Assembly (NCBI GenBank): GCA_024405855.1
Contig: JAKSNZ010000011.1
Span: 1-52,923 of the forward strand
DNA length: 52,923 nucleotides
DNA from: Paludibacteraceae bacterium
GTDB lineage: Bacteria; Bacteroidota; Bacteroidia; Bacteroidales; Paludibacteraceae
Direction of reading: 5' to 3'
This document shows positions 26,200-34,563 of this stretch, piece by piece; positions within the stretch are counted from its first letter, which is position 1, and the number at the start of each line of letters is the position of its first letter. The position numbers were made by a program, and so were the translations under genes. The notes under the pieces were generated by a model that was not told where the DNA came from, did no database searches, and saw nothing but the letters and a program-made list of their open reading frames with translations.

Positions 26200-27978
26200 T
26201 TATTTTTGCTTGCCTGAAAGGGTGTAGGCTTGGGTAGGGTAATCAGGGGCGGTTTTATATATGGTTATGTCAGCACTGTTGCCCTCAATAACCTTAATGC
26301 AGGTTACACCTTGCGTATTGCCATTATTGCTGTCTGAGGGAATTGTCTCATCCTCTGTAATGTCATTCAGCTTAACCCTTAGTTTTTCAATCTGCTCTGC
26401 TGTCAGATAACCTCCCTTAATAAAGTGGTCTGCAACCGCTTTCTGTAGGTCTTTACAAGTGGTAGGGTCAACACCTGTCATATTCTTAAGGTGATATTTT
26501 ATTACATTTCTATGCCTGAATTCCTGAATCTGTAGGTTAGATGTGCCTTCATAATTCTCCGCTATTTCATCCCAACTTGCACCGCAAAGAGCCGCAATGG
26601 TGGCACAGAAAGAGCCTGTACGGTCTGCACCAAGGCTACAGTGAATCTGGAACGGAGCAGGGTGGGCATCATCAATAACAAACTCCACAAGTTCCTTAAT
26701 CCATTCTGCGTAAGTCTTTTCATTTGAATGGAAAATGGCATCGTCAAAAGTAGGAGTTTTGCCATTTTTAGTACCTACATAAAGCACATTTTTATTCTTT
26801 ATTATTTCCTTGTAATAATCAGGTATGGTAATTGTATATTCTTTACCGCCACAAGTGTATTTTTCTCCAGCGTGCTTCTCTTCATTCCCCGATAGGGCTA
26901 AATCACACTTTATACCTGCATTTGCTGCGTTTTTAGCAACCCAAACCATACGCTCATGTTCAGTCTCAAATTTAGTGCGGTCTGGCTTATATGGGTGATA
27001 ACTACGGAATAGTTTTGTAGTGCCAGGTACTCCACGGAAATTACTGATACGCTTTTGGTCAGCCTCTTTGCTAAGATTAAAATCAGATAACGGAGCCACA
27101 TATTTGGCAATCTTGGCACGCTCTGCAAGTTCATTCTTCTCTGCTTCAGAGAATGCCACACACATATTTATGCCATTGTTCTCAAACAGCAGTCGGCTGT
27201 CAATATGACCTTGCCAACTTGAGTGTGAACGCTCTGTATAGTCAGAACCATCTGTCTTGTAAATATGGAACAGGAATTCAGGTGCTCCGCTGTTACCAGG
27301 ACGTTCAATGGCTGACAGTGGCAGAATAATGTAGAAGCAACCATCAAAACTGTATCGGGTAAGACGGTAATACTCATCAGCATTGTTCCAAGCCGATATA
27401 GAACCATATACATATACTTTTTTTACTGAGTTAGGGTCTAAGTTAAAGCGCTTGCTTGATGTTGACATTATGAACTTTATAGTGCCTGCTTTCTCATCTA
27501 TCTCATAGCAGTTGTTCTTTGATTCATCAGAGAAAGTGAAATTAGGGAAATCATCGCCTAACCACGTAAGAGATAGTTTGCAGTCATTACCTGCTGCTTG
27601 CGGAGTGAATTGGAATCCCTGCTTCTCTTTAGAGGTAAGCCCTGCGGTGTACGCCTTTGAGTATGCCTTTGCGTTTTTAAGATTACTGCTGCTCCAAGAG
27701 CCTGAATCCCAAACATTTGAACTTGCTATTACAGCCATATATGTGGCATCTGACCATCCGTATGGCAGAGAGCATTTGAATGAGCCTTTACCCTCATCAT
27801 CAAACATCTCATAAACAGAACTATAACCATCATTACCTATTACAAGTAGTATATGCGGATAATCCCATTTTGTAACGGTGTTGTCAAAAAACATATAACC
27901 GCCGTTAAAACTAAATGAACCTGCAAATGCACTAAGTGTGGCAAATAATAAAACTAAAGAGATAAAGTATTTTTTCAT
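26200..27978 (-). CDS. Secreted protein with C-terminal tyrosine/dual-specificity phosphatase domain
   Basis: 592 residues from the start at 27978 (MKKYFISLVLLFATLSAFA, a signal peptide). The N-terminal half is beta-rich, with VKKVYVYGSISAWN resembling a carbohydrate-binding or SusE-like module. The C-terminal domain (about 300-500) carries FRGVPGTTKLFRSYHPY and the phosphatase loop HCSLGADRTGS (C447, R453), as in the Y_phosphatase3 family. ITVYSLSG-like words at the very end (QAYTLSGKQK) resemble the start of a type IX sorting domain but the rest is missing. It may act in the periplasm or outside on phosphorylated proteins, lipids or sugars; the substrate cannot be told. Confidence 0.78.
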   Translation of the reverse strand: MKKYFISLVLLFATLSAFAGSFSFNGGYMFFDNTVTKWDYPHILLVIGNDGYSSVYEMFDDEGKGSFKCSLPYGWSDATYMAVIASSNVWDSGSWSSSNLKNAKAYSKAYTAGLTSKEKQGFQFTPQAAGNDCKLSLTWLGDDFPNFTFSDESKNNCYEIDEKAGTIKFIMSTSSKRFNLDPNSVKKVYVYGSISAWNNADEYYRLTRYSFDGCFYIILPLSAIERPGNSGAPEFLFHIYKTDGSDYTERSHSSWQGHIDSRLLFENNGINMCVAFSEAEKNELAERAKIAKYVAPLSDFNLSKEADQKRISNFRGVPGTTKLFRSYHPYKPDRTKFETEHERMVWVAKNAANAGIKCDLALSGNEEKHAGEKYTCGGKEYTITIPDYYKEIIKNKNVLYVGTKNGKTPTFDDAIFHSNEKTYAEWIKELVEFVIDDAHPAPFQIHCSLGADRTGSFCATIAALCGASWDEIAENYEGTSNLQIQEFRHRNVIKYHLKNMTGVDPTTCKDLQKAVADHFIKGGYLTAEQIEKLRVKLNDITEDETIPSDSNNGNTQGVTCIKVIEGNSADITIYKTAPDYPTQAYTLSGKQK

Positions 27979-27994
27979 AGTGAACAATTTTCTA

Positions 27995-28026
27995 CAAAAT
28001 TAAGTTTTTTTTCTGAAAATTGCAAA
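27995..28026 (-). promoter_or_regulatory. Bacteroidota-type promoter of the phosphatase gene
   Basis: On the - strand TTTG (28026-28023), 20 nt, TAATTTTG (28002-27995): a perfect consensus match, 16 nt before the ATG at 27978. Confidence 0.72.
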
Positions 28027-28028
28027 AT

Positions 28029-28048
28029 AAAACAACAACACGCCCACT
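28029..28048 (-). repeat. Half copy of the 42-bp terminator repeat
   Basis: Identical for 20 bp to one arm and tail of the hairpin repeats at 29075-29116 and 29823-29864, but the other arm is missing, so no hairpin can form. The stop codon of the mosaic gene falls inside it. This looks like a rearrangement endpoint. Confidence 0.7.
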
Positions 28049-28655
28049 AAATAGAAATGTGCTGTAGAATCACATCGGGACTCAATGTCATTTTCTCAAA
28101 GGAGAAAAGTTTTTTCCCAGCATCCTTAAATGAACCTCCCGATGAGTATCCTACAGAGATAATCATGTCAAGATTATAGATTTTAATATACCTGTTTTTC
28201 TGCTTTCCTCCTTCCGTTTGAACATATAAGAAATCCTTATAAGTTGCCCCGATTTCAAGTTCTCCATCATCAAAAATATTGCGTATGTGCATTGCAATAT
28301 TTGGTTGTGTTGTACCAAGAAGCAGTGCCATTTGTTCCTGTGTAAGCCACACTGTTTCATTCTCAACACGCACATCAATTTTTAGATTTTCATTTGGCTG
28401 ATATAGCACTACAGTGCCTTCATTCCACGATTCTTCATAAACAGCAGGCAGTGGTGGCTCATCCGTAAAGTCAATATCCACACTGTTTTTCATAAGAGTT
28501 TTCAGTACCTGAACACCTGCCTGAGTGAAGGCAAAAGGAAGGTACTTTATATTACTTCCTCTACCTTCGTTCATGGTACCATTTTGGCACCTTGAACACT
28601 CTTCCATGGTTAATTCAAATGCTGTTTCATCACCAGTAAAAAGTTCCACCCTCAT
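28047..28655 (-). pseudogene. Mosaic ORF6N/RhuM remnant
   Basis: An open frame of 202 codons that reads as a patchwork. Codons 16-57 (ELTMEECSRCQNG...GRGSNIKYLPFAFTQAGV) look like the middle of an ORF6N-family DNA-binding protein without its N-terminus. Codons 80-168 (LYQPNENLKIDVRVENETVW, LTQEQMALLLGTTQPNIAMH, YNLDMIISVGY) match the N-terminus of RhuM-family proteins. The RhuM part stops abruptly after SVGY and is replaced by FKDAGKKLFSFEKMTLSPD, an ORF6N-like C-terminus. The frame is open, so expression cannot be excluded, but neither parent domain is complete. It lies 3 nt after an MNT gene. Confidence 0.55.
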
Positions 28656-28658
28656 CTG

Positions 28659-28967
28659 TCATAACAAAATTCCGTCTTGCTTAACGTTTTCTGAAAAAGG
28701 TGTTACCATAGACTGCCATTGAATTTGTGGAATAATGAAAGGATGTATTGAAATTCCATTTTGTAGCTCTATGTCATATAATGGCGTATAAATGCTGTCC
28801 TCCATAGCAAGGGAAACGGTGTTCTCCTTAGTAAGTATTAACAAGTCTATATCCGAGTCTTTTCTGGCATCTCCACGTGCCTGAGAGCCATAAAGAATAA
28901 CCTTAGCACTTGGAACTACTTTGTGCAAGGTGTCTGCTATTGATGATATAATCTGTTTTCTCCGCAT
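28659..28967 (-). CDS. MNT-type nucleotidyltransferase, partnerless antitoxin-like
   Basis: 102 residues with the minimal nucleotidyltransferase signature LYGSQARGDARKDSDIDLL (G27-S28, D39, D41). Such proteins normally act as antitoxins that nucleotidylate a HEPN-domain RNase encoded next to them. No HEPN gene is seen on either side: downstream is the mosaic ORF6N/RhuM frame 3 nt away, upstream is a 155-bp gap. It may be a relic of a HEPN-MNT pair, or act on another partner. Confidence 0.75.
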   Translation of the reverse strand: MRRKQIISSIADTLHKVVPSAKVILYGSQARGDARKDSDIDLLILTKENTVSLAMEDSIYTPLYDIELQNGISIHPFIIPQIQWQSMVTPFSENVKQDGILL

Positions 28968-29074
28968 TTATTATTGGTTCTCTAACAGTTTTCAACTGTT
29001 GTTTATTTTCTGTAAATATAGTGGATTAAAACTTATTAACAAAATAAATTTTCATTTTATAGACTGTATAACAT

Positions 29075-29116
29075 AAAACAACAACACGCCCACTTGGAAG
29101 TTGGGGCGTGTTGCCA
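29075..29116 (-). terminator. Hairpin terminator, full copy 1 of a repeated 42-bp unit
   Basis: Stem AACACGCCC/GGGCGTGTT with an inner ACTT-CC-AAGT stem, followed on the - strand by GTTGTTTTA. It lies 7 bp after the PIN-domain gene and matches 29823-29864 over all 42 bp. Confidence 0.75.
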
Positions 29117-29122
29117 TAAATA

Positions 29123-29527
29123 CTAAAGTGTTGCAGCAAATTCATCAATGCCAATAACGCTAACCTTTGGGAATGGTATTGATTTCAAAATGTCAAAATG
29201 GTGGTCTTCAGATACAATATAAGAAGCATTAGCAAAAATAGCACAGTCAACAAATTTATTGTCATCCGGGTCAATAGTAATAAGATTAAACCTAAAATGG
29301 GGATCACAATATTTTACATTAGTACTTGTAGTAATGGTCATAATAATAGCATCGGACAGTTCTGGAGAAATATTGCGTGCAATAACCTCCTGATATTCTT
29401 CTAGAATTTCATTGCTGACACACAACACATAATCTCCTTCTACAAAAGACATCCACACCTTATGGTATTCATTTTTTGATGAAATAGCCATAAGAAGACA
29501 ATTTGTATCAAGCACAATATCTTTCAT
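29123..29527 (-). CDS. PIN-domain toxin (VapC-like RNase)
   Basis: 134 residues with the acidic PIN pattern: D7 in VLDTNCLL, E40/E43 in NEILEEYQEV, D94 in DDNKFVDCAI and D108 in VSEDHHFDIL. PIN toxins are magnesium-dependent RNases that cut tRNA or mRNA and are held inactive by the antitoxin. The gene overlaps the upstream 72-residue protein by 4 nt (ATGA), the usual antitoxin-toxin arrangement, and is followed by a strong terminator. Confidence 0.82.
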   Translation of the reverse strand: MKDIVLDTNCLLMAISSKNEYHKVWMSFVEGDYVLCVSNEILEEYQEVIARNISPELSDAIIMTITTSTNVKYCDPHFRFNLITIDPDDNKFVDCAIFANASYIVSEDHHFDILKSIPFPKVSVIGIDEFAATL

Positions 29528-29742
29528 TTGTAAGCTGTACGCTCATGAAGCGTTCTAAAACCATTTACTTTTTCCTCTGTTAAGGCTCCACTCTTCCATA
29601 GCTTATCAACCTCATTTTGAGCGACATTTGCAAAATATTTTGAAATTACCTGATTCAATTGTTTAAGAGTAGAATCAGACTTAACATAAGACATCATGTT
29701 AAGCAACTGCTGCTGAGCAGGATTAAATACCGTAGCTTCCAT
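29524..29742 (-). CDS. Putative antitoxin of the PIN-domain toxin
   Basis: 72 residues, helical: EATVFNPAQQQLLNMMSYVKSDSTLKQLNQVISKYFANVAQNEVDKLWKSG contains FNPAQ at the N-terminus, a hydrophobic middle and a basic tail. I recognise the arrangement rather than a named family; similar small proteins precede PIN toxins in Bacteroidota. No AbrB or ribbon-helix-helix motif is evident. The 4-nt overlap with the toxin gene supports coupled translation. Confidence 0.62.
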   Translation of the reverse strand: MEATVFNPAQQQLLNMMSYVKSDSTLKQLNQVISKYFANVAQNEVDKLWKSGALTEEKVNGFRTLHERTAYK

Positions 29743-29822
29743 AACACAAAACTTTTACAATCAATTTCTGCAAAAGTACAAATTTATTATTAAAACTCCA
29801 AAACATACTAATAAACCCATGT

Positions 29823-29864
29823 AAAACAACAACACGCCCACTTGGAAGTTGGGGCGTGTTGCCA
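29823..29864 (-). terminator. Hairpin terminator, full copy 2 of the 42-bp unit
   Basis: Same 42-bp sequence as 29075-29116, placed 73 bp after the stop of the large secreted protein and before the antitoxin gene. On the - strand the hairpin is followed by GTTGTTTTAC. Confidence 0.75.
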
Positions 29865-29936
29865 AACAAAACTTAATTATTACTATTAGAAACAAAAAAT
29901 ATATAAATTAACTAATAGCCAACGTTAAATGTGCCA

Positions 29937-32900
29937 TTACTGGCAAACCTCTGCCGGAGCGGCGTTGATATAGACATCATATGTCTTGGTTGTGCTGCAA
30001 CCTGATTTGGTGGCTGTGGCACTTACAACAAACTTATCTGTATTAGGATTTGCGGTTTGCTCTGATTTCAGTTGCTTAACATTGTCTGCAGAACCTGTCT
30101 CGTACACATAATTCACACCTGCAGGAGCAACCAAATCGTTCCAAGTCAATTCTGAACCAGCACCAGCCGTGGCAGTAATAGTCATATACTCCCAAGGATA
30201 TGTAGCGGCGGCAGGAGTAGCCCCTGCAGTGCTTGAACCTGAAAGTGACAGGCTTGGAGTGGCGTTAACCGTTACAGCGTGTGTGCCTGTCATCTGAGTG
30301 GCGGCTTGGCTTGTACAGCCTGTTACGTTAGGCTCTGCCTGAACACCCCAAGTGCCCGATGTGCCGATACCTGCAAAATTCATTGCAGAACCTGTACCCG
30401 TAGTGGCATCACCTGAAGCGGTACCATCCTTAGTAAGTCTGTAATTGAAAAATGTCTGAGAACCGCTAAGTGATATGGTTGCTGTCTCGGTGTCGCAGAA
30501 CTCAGTCTTATCTATAGTTACAATAAATGCAGTAGCGGTTGGACAAGATATATCCAATGTTTTGTTCAGCGTCAACGCAGACGATGTGGCACAATAGTTA
30601 CCGCTTGCAGCTGATACTGTATAGGTAATTGTATAATTGCCTACATTTTTCTGATTTGCCTGGCCACCATACTGTGCTGTACCAGTAGGATATTTACCGT
30701 ATGTGGCATCTGTCCTTGGTGTAATAGTAGCGGTATGAGATTGCCCATCATAGATATAAGTATTATTAGTTACATTATAATCTGCAGCGGTAGGGGTGAT
30801 ACACAATGCTGTAGCAGAGATAGCCATAGTTGCCACCTGCGTGCCATTTGACTTAACAATTATAGTTGCATTCTTGCCACCAACCGCTGATGTTGGCTTA
30901 AATGTTACAAGAAGTGTTATGGTTCCGCTAGATGCGGTTCCGCTACCCAATTGGAAATCTCCAGCATTTGCACCGCTTAACTCGTATGTAAAGTTATCAT
31001 ATCCGCAATATGTGAATGTAGCGTTCTGTGCCGTTCCACTCTGTCCAAGAACCACATTTGCAAAAGAAGGAACAGTGCCATTTGTGCAACTTGGAGCAGC
31101 GGTTTTGAATGAATAGGTAGGACTATTTGTCTGCATTTCAGCACCACTACCCACCGATGTATAAGTAATCTCTGTTCTGTAATAATATGTAGTGTTTGGT
31201 GTTAAGCCAGTAAGAGTAGCACTGAACGGTGAACCCACAGAAGTAACGCTGGTTGGAGCCTCTATTCCAGATGCAACACCTGCTTCAGTGGTGGCATAAC
31301 GGAAACGTGCCGCAGTAAGAGTTTTGGTGCAATTGCCTCCCGTCTTACTACCCGCATTAAGTGTGGCACCATCACAAACGATATTGGTTGTAGTTGCTGT
31401 TTCAAGAGCGACTTTTGTTTGCCATGATGTGGCTTCTGAGGTTAATGTAGCCCCTCCCTCTAAAACCACATATAGTTTAACATAATACTGAGTATTGGCG
31501 GTTAGCCCTGTAAGTTGCAGGCTCTGCTTTGTTGTAGATAATGAAGTAGTTGCCACTACTGTAGAAACAGGTTCTCCCGTACAAGCGGAATTTGTATATG
31601 CCTTCAAACCCCAAGATTCCACCGTACAATCACCCAAATTAGGGTATGCACGACCTTTAAGGCTCATTGTATTTATTGTATTCGCGTCTCTACTAGGTTT
31701 TTCACCTAAAGTTGGCTGAGTACAAGCAGGTTCAGATACAGTCAATGTGCTCGTTGTTTTTGAATCACTACCACAACCATCTGATATTGAGTAAGTAAAT
31801 GTAGCATCACCAGCGGTTACAGTTGTAATTACACCAGAAGTGGCATTTATTGTTGCAACCGATGTGTTATTTGAGCTCCACTTACCTGTACCGCCACCAG
31901 TTGCCGCTACAACAGCACTTGCTTGTACTGTTTCACCAACAATAGCTGTATATTTATCAAGAGATACGCTTGTTATTGAGGCGTTAGGGGTAACGTTAAT
32001 TGTCAAATTTTCACTCTGATTTGTGTAAGAAGAACATCCGTCTTTAGTAGAAGTAGCCTTTACATAATAAGTTGTAGCAGTAGAAATGTTGTTTGAAGCA
32101 GTTATGCTTTTTGTAGTACCATCACCAGTAATTACAGCACTCTGTATAGAGCCATCAGACTTATACAATTGGTATTGAACATTGCTCTCAGTTGTAGTCT
32201 TGAATGTAGGAGCAGTGTTAGCACAAACAGGATTTGCATCCGCAGTCAAAGTTGGTTTAGCTGGGGTGGTGCAAGGCTGCACACCTGTACCGGTAACAGT
32301 TAATGTATATGTTTTACTATACGCATCAGTAACAGTTACAGTAGCGGTTTTTGAACCTGCACTTGTTGGTTTAAATGTAACCTTGAAACTTGTGGCAGAT
32401 ACGCTAGAGGTTGAGAACTCTGATGCATTTGTTCCTGTTATCTTTGCTGTGGCAGTTGTTGTTGAACCATAGTGTGTTGTACTTATTGTAAAAGCATCAC
32501 TACTAGACCCAATATTCACACTTCCACATTCTTTTGTTCCTGTTGTGGTGGAATAACCTGGAATGGTATACTTGAAATAAAAATTGTCACTTCCATTTTT
32601 AATATACCAGTTATCATCAGTATGAGGCACTCTGAAATAACAATTAATTTGATAATTACCAGGAGATTGATTTAATCCGATAATATCCAAGTAGTATTTA
32701 TATTTAGCATTACCGCTATACTCGCCATCTCTAGAAAGCTTTGGGGTATTCCAGCTTCCTGTACTACCTATCTGATATCCAAATTGGCCATTATTATATG
32801 TAGTGCTTTTGTCATTATTGTAACATATCATGTCAATACCAAAAGTTCCTGATAGTGTGCCTAAATCTTTTCCATTAAGGCTGCTTCCGCCTTGCAAGCA

Positions 32901-33065
32901 ACTTGTCCCCCAGTGGTATTGTGTATTAGATGATCCATTCCAAGATTTTGCTTCTACACACGCCCAAGTTGGATCAGCATAAACATGTGCACTACACCCA
33001 ACCAGCATTGCCACCAGCAACAACCATTGGGTAATTTTTTTGTTTAATAAATTTTTTGTTTTCAT
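29937..33065 (-). CDS. Large secreted protein with Ig-like and Fn3-like domains
   Basis: 1042 residues with a signal peptide (about 1-30, WLLLVAMLVGCSAHVYA; VGCSA could also be a lipobox). Readable domains in rough order: a unique N-terminal domain (31-175); a Hydin/choice-of-anchor-like Ig domain (180-262, ending FKPTSAGSKTATVTV); an Ig-like domain; a Big_2-like domain (365-440, SVSLDKYTAIVGET); two Fn3-like repeats with TANTQYYVKLY and TPNTTYYYRTE (455-660); another Hydin-like domain (665-755); an MBG-like domain (YIYDGQSHTATI); and Ig-like repeats to the end. It stops at AEVCQ with no recognisable type IX sorting domain. Probably a cell-surface or adhesin-like protein. Confidence 0.78.
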   Translation of the reverse strand: MKTKNLLNKKITQWLLLVAMLVGCSAHVYADPTWACVEAKSWNGSSNTQYHWGTSCLQGGSSLNGKDLGTLSGTFGIDMICYNNDKSTTYNNGQFGYQIGSTGSWNTPKLSRDGEYSGNAKYKYYLDIIGLNQSPGNYQINCYFRVPHTDDNWYIKNGSDNFYFKYTIPGYSTTTGTKECGSVNIGSSSDAFTISTTHYGSTTTATAKITGTNASEFSTSSVSATSFKVTFKPTSAGSKTATVTVTDAYSKTYTLTVTGTGVQPCTTPAKPTLTADANPVCANTAPTFKTTTESNVQYQLYKSDGSIQSAVITGDGTTKSITASNNISTATTYYVKATSTKDGCSSYTNQSENLTINVTPNASITSVSLDKYTAIVGETVQASAVVAATGGGTGKWSSNNTSVATINATSGVITTVTAGDATFTYSISDGCGSDSKTTSTLTVSEPACTQPTLGEKPSRDANTINTMSLKGRAYPNLGDCTVESWGLKAYTNSACTGEPVSTVVATTSLSTTKQSLQLTGLTANTQYYVKLYVVLEGGATLTSEATSWQTKVALETATTTNIVCDGATLNAGSKTGGNCTKTLTAARFRYATTEAGVASGIEAPTSVTSVGSPFSATLTGLTPNTTYYYRTEITYTSVGSGAEMQTNSPTYSFKTAAPSCTNGTVPSFANVVLGQSGTAQNATFTYCGYDNFTYELSGANAGDFQLGSGTASSGTITLLVTFKPTSAVGGKNATIIVKSNGTQVATMAISATALCITPTAADYNVTNNTYIYDGQSHTATITPRTDATYGKYPTGTAQYGGQANQKNVGNYTITYTVSAASGNYCATSSALTLNKTLDISCPTATAFIVTIDKTEFCDTETATISLSGSQTFFNYRLTKDGTASGDATTGTGSAMNFAGIGTSGTWGVQAEPNVTGCTSQAATQMTGTHAVTVNATPSLSLSGSSTAGATPAAATYPWEYMTITATAGAGSELTWNDLVAPAGVNYVYETGSADNVKQLKSEQTANPNTDKFVVSATATKSGCSTTKTYDVYINAAPAEVCQ

Positions 33066-33115
33066 AAGTATAAAATTTTTAGTTAATAATTTGTTTTCAT
33101 CTTTTGTTTGTAATA

Positions 33116-34534
33116 TTATAATTCATTCATTTTTTGGTATAATTCGCTACACATATCATAACACTGCCTATCATTAAGTTCGTTTTCAATGGTTTTCTGT
33201 ATCTCTTCTTCCACTACATTAATTGAATTAAATGTAACCTTTTGTTTAAATATCATCCCAAGCAGCCACAAGTTCAAACAAAAGCTCTCTATTGAAATAT
33301 TCTGCAGATTCAACTCATCTTTTAATTTTTGCAAACATTCCTTATATTCTATTTGATTAATTTTTTCTAATTCAGTATTATCTACTACCCCAATGAACAT
33401 ACAGAGTTCTTTATAGGCATTCCAAGTATTTCTATCATATATTATATATCCCTGTAAGAAATGAAAATAATAACTTATCAATTCTTTTTCAGCCAAGGTT
33501 AGACAGTCATAATTAACTTGCTTAGGTTTTTGCTCTGCATACTCTATTACCCTTGACACTTTGCCTATGTCTACCGAATTTTCATAAACAAGAGTATGCT
33601 TCTTATCACCCTCAATTTCTTTCAATGAATCTTCAATAGAACTACGCAAATCACCTATTGTAATCTTCTCATTATTTACGGCAATTTTGCGTAACTTAGA
33701 TATCAACTCATTAATTAATTTTTTAGATGTTATATAACTATCATTTTGAAGTAAATCACAATCAGAAGCATATAGTATATTGATGTACTCATACCAGTAC
33801 AACTCGTACAACAAAACAGTTCTTTCTAACACTCTTCCATATTCATTTAATAACAATTTTACCGCCTTGCTGTCATAAGGCACTCTTATCATAGAGTCTT
33901 TGATTTTGTTATATAGTTTATCAAGATCTTTAAAATATTTCTGCAAAAGAGACTTCCTATAGATAATTTCTTCTGGGGTTATTTCAAGATTTCTAAAAAA
34001 ATCAGCATTCTTTCTCTTTTCCAATTCAATATTCACGCTTTTACAATTTTCTATCGCTTCCTTTAACTGGCAATTTGCACTGTCTTTATTAATAAATCCA
34101 ACCCTTATTACATTTCTAAAGAAACCTAAATCAAACTCCTTTTCAGAAGATTTAAGTTTGTGTTCATCATTAAAAATTACTGAACGTCCTCTTAAATCTT
34201 TTAATTCAGGAACATTTAATTTACGCAATGAATAAGCCACTCCACATATTCTAAAGACACTAATACAATCTTGGTTTGGATAATTAGGAACAATAACATA
34301 ATCTCCATCTTTCATCTGTTTTAAAAATCTACCCAAATCCATCAGTTCTCTGCCATCACAAGGTTGAGTAAGATTTCTAAAAGCTGCTGTTTCATCTGTT
34401 ATCATTGGAAAAGTATCATCTTTCCCAAAATCACTCCAACCAATTGACAGAATATTCATATTCAAAAGCGGATACGAAACTTCCATCTCTTGACCGATAT
34501 TATGAATCCAATATTTTGGCTGTGTTGCTGACAT
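33116..34534 (-). CDS. Unknown protein with EVE/McrB-N-like N-terminus, fourth gene of the RADAR operon
   Basis: 472 residues; I do not recognise the whole protein. The first 100 residues contain YWIHNIG, ILSIGWSDFG and LKQMKDGDYVIVPNYPN, a pattern like PUA-fold EVE or McrB-N/Mrr-N modules that read modified or flipped bases (weak, by eye). Residues 150-472 look entirely helical, with LERTVLLYELYWYEYINILY and QGYIIYDRNTWNAYKELCMF, and show no nuclease or NTPase motif. It follows the DUF2971 gene by 29 bp and has the same low-GC character as the rdr genes. A sensor or effector role in defence is inferred. Confidence 0.6.
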   Translation of the reverse strand: MSATQPKYWIHNIGQEMEVSYPLLNMNILSIGWSDFGKDDTFPMITDETAAFRNLTQPCDGRELMDLGRFLKQMKDGDYVIVPNYPNQDCISVFRICGVAYSLRKLNVPELKDLRGRSVIFNDEHKLKSSEKEFDLGFFRNVIRVGFINKDSANCQLKEAIENCKSVNIELEKRKNADFFRNLEITPEEIIYRKSLLQKYFKDLDKLYNKIKDSMIRVPYDSKAVKLLLNEYGRVLERTVLLYELYWYEYINILYASDCDLLQNDSYITSKKLINELISKLRKIAVNNEKITIGDLRSSIEDSLKEIEGDKKHTLVYENSVDIGKVSRVIEYAEQKPKQVNYDCLTLAEKELISYYFHFLQGYIIYDRNTWNAYKELCMFIGVVDNTELEKINQIEYKECLQKLKDELNLQNISIESFCLNLWLLGMIFKQKVTFNSINVVEEEIQKTIENELNDRQCYDMCSELYQKMNEL

Positions 34535-34563
34535 TAATTTTACTATTATTCAAATGTTAAATA

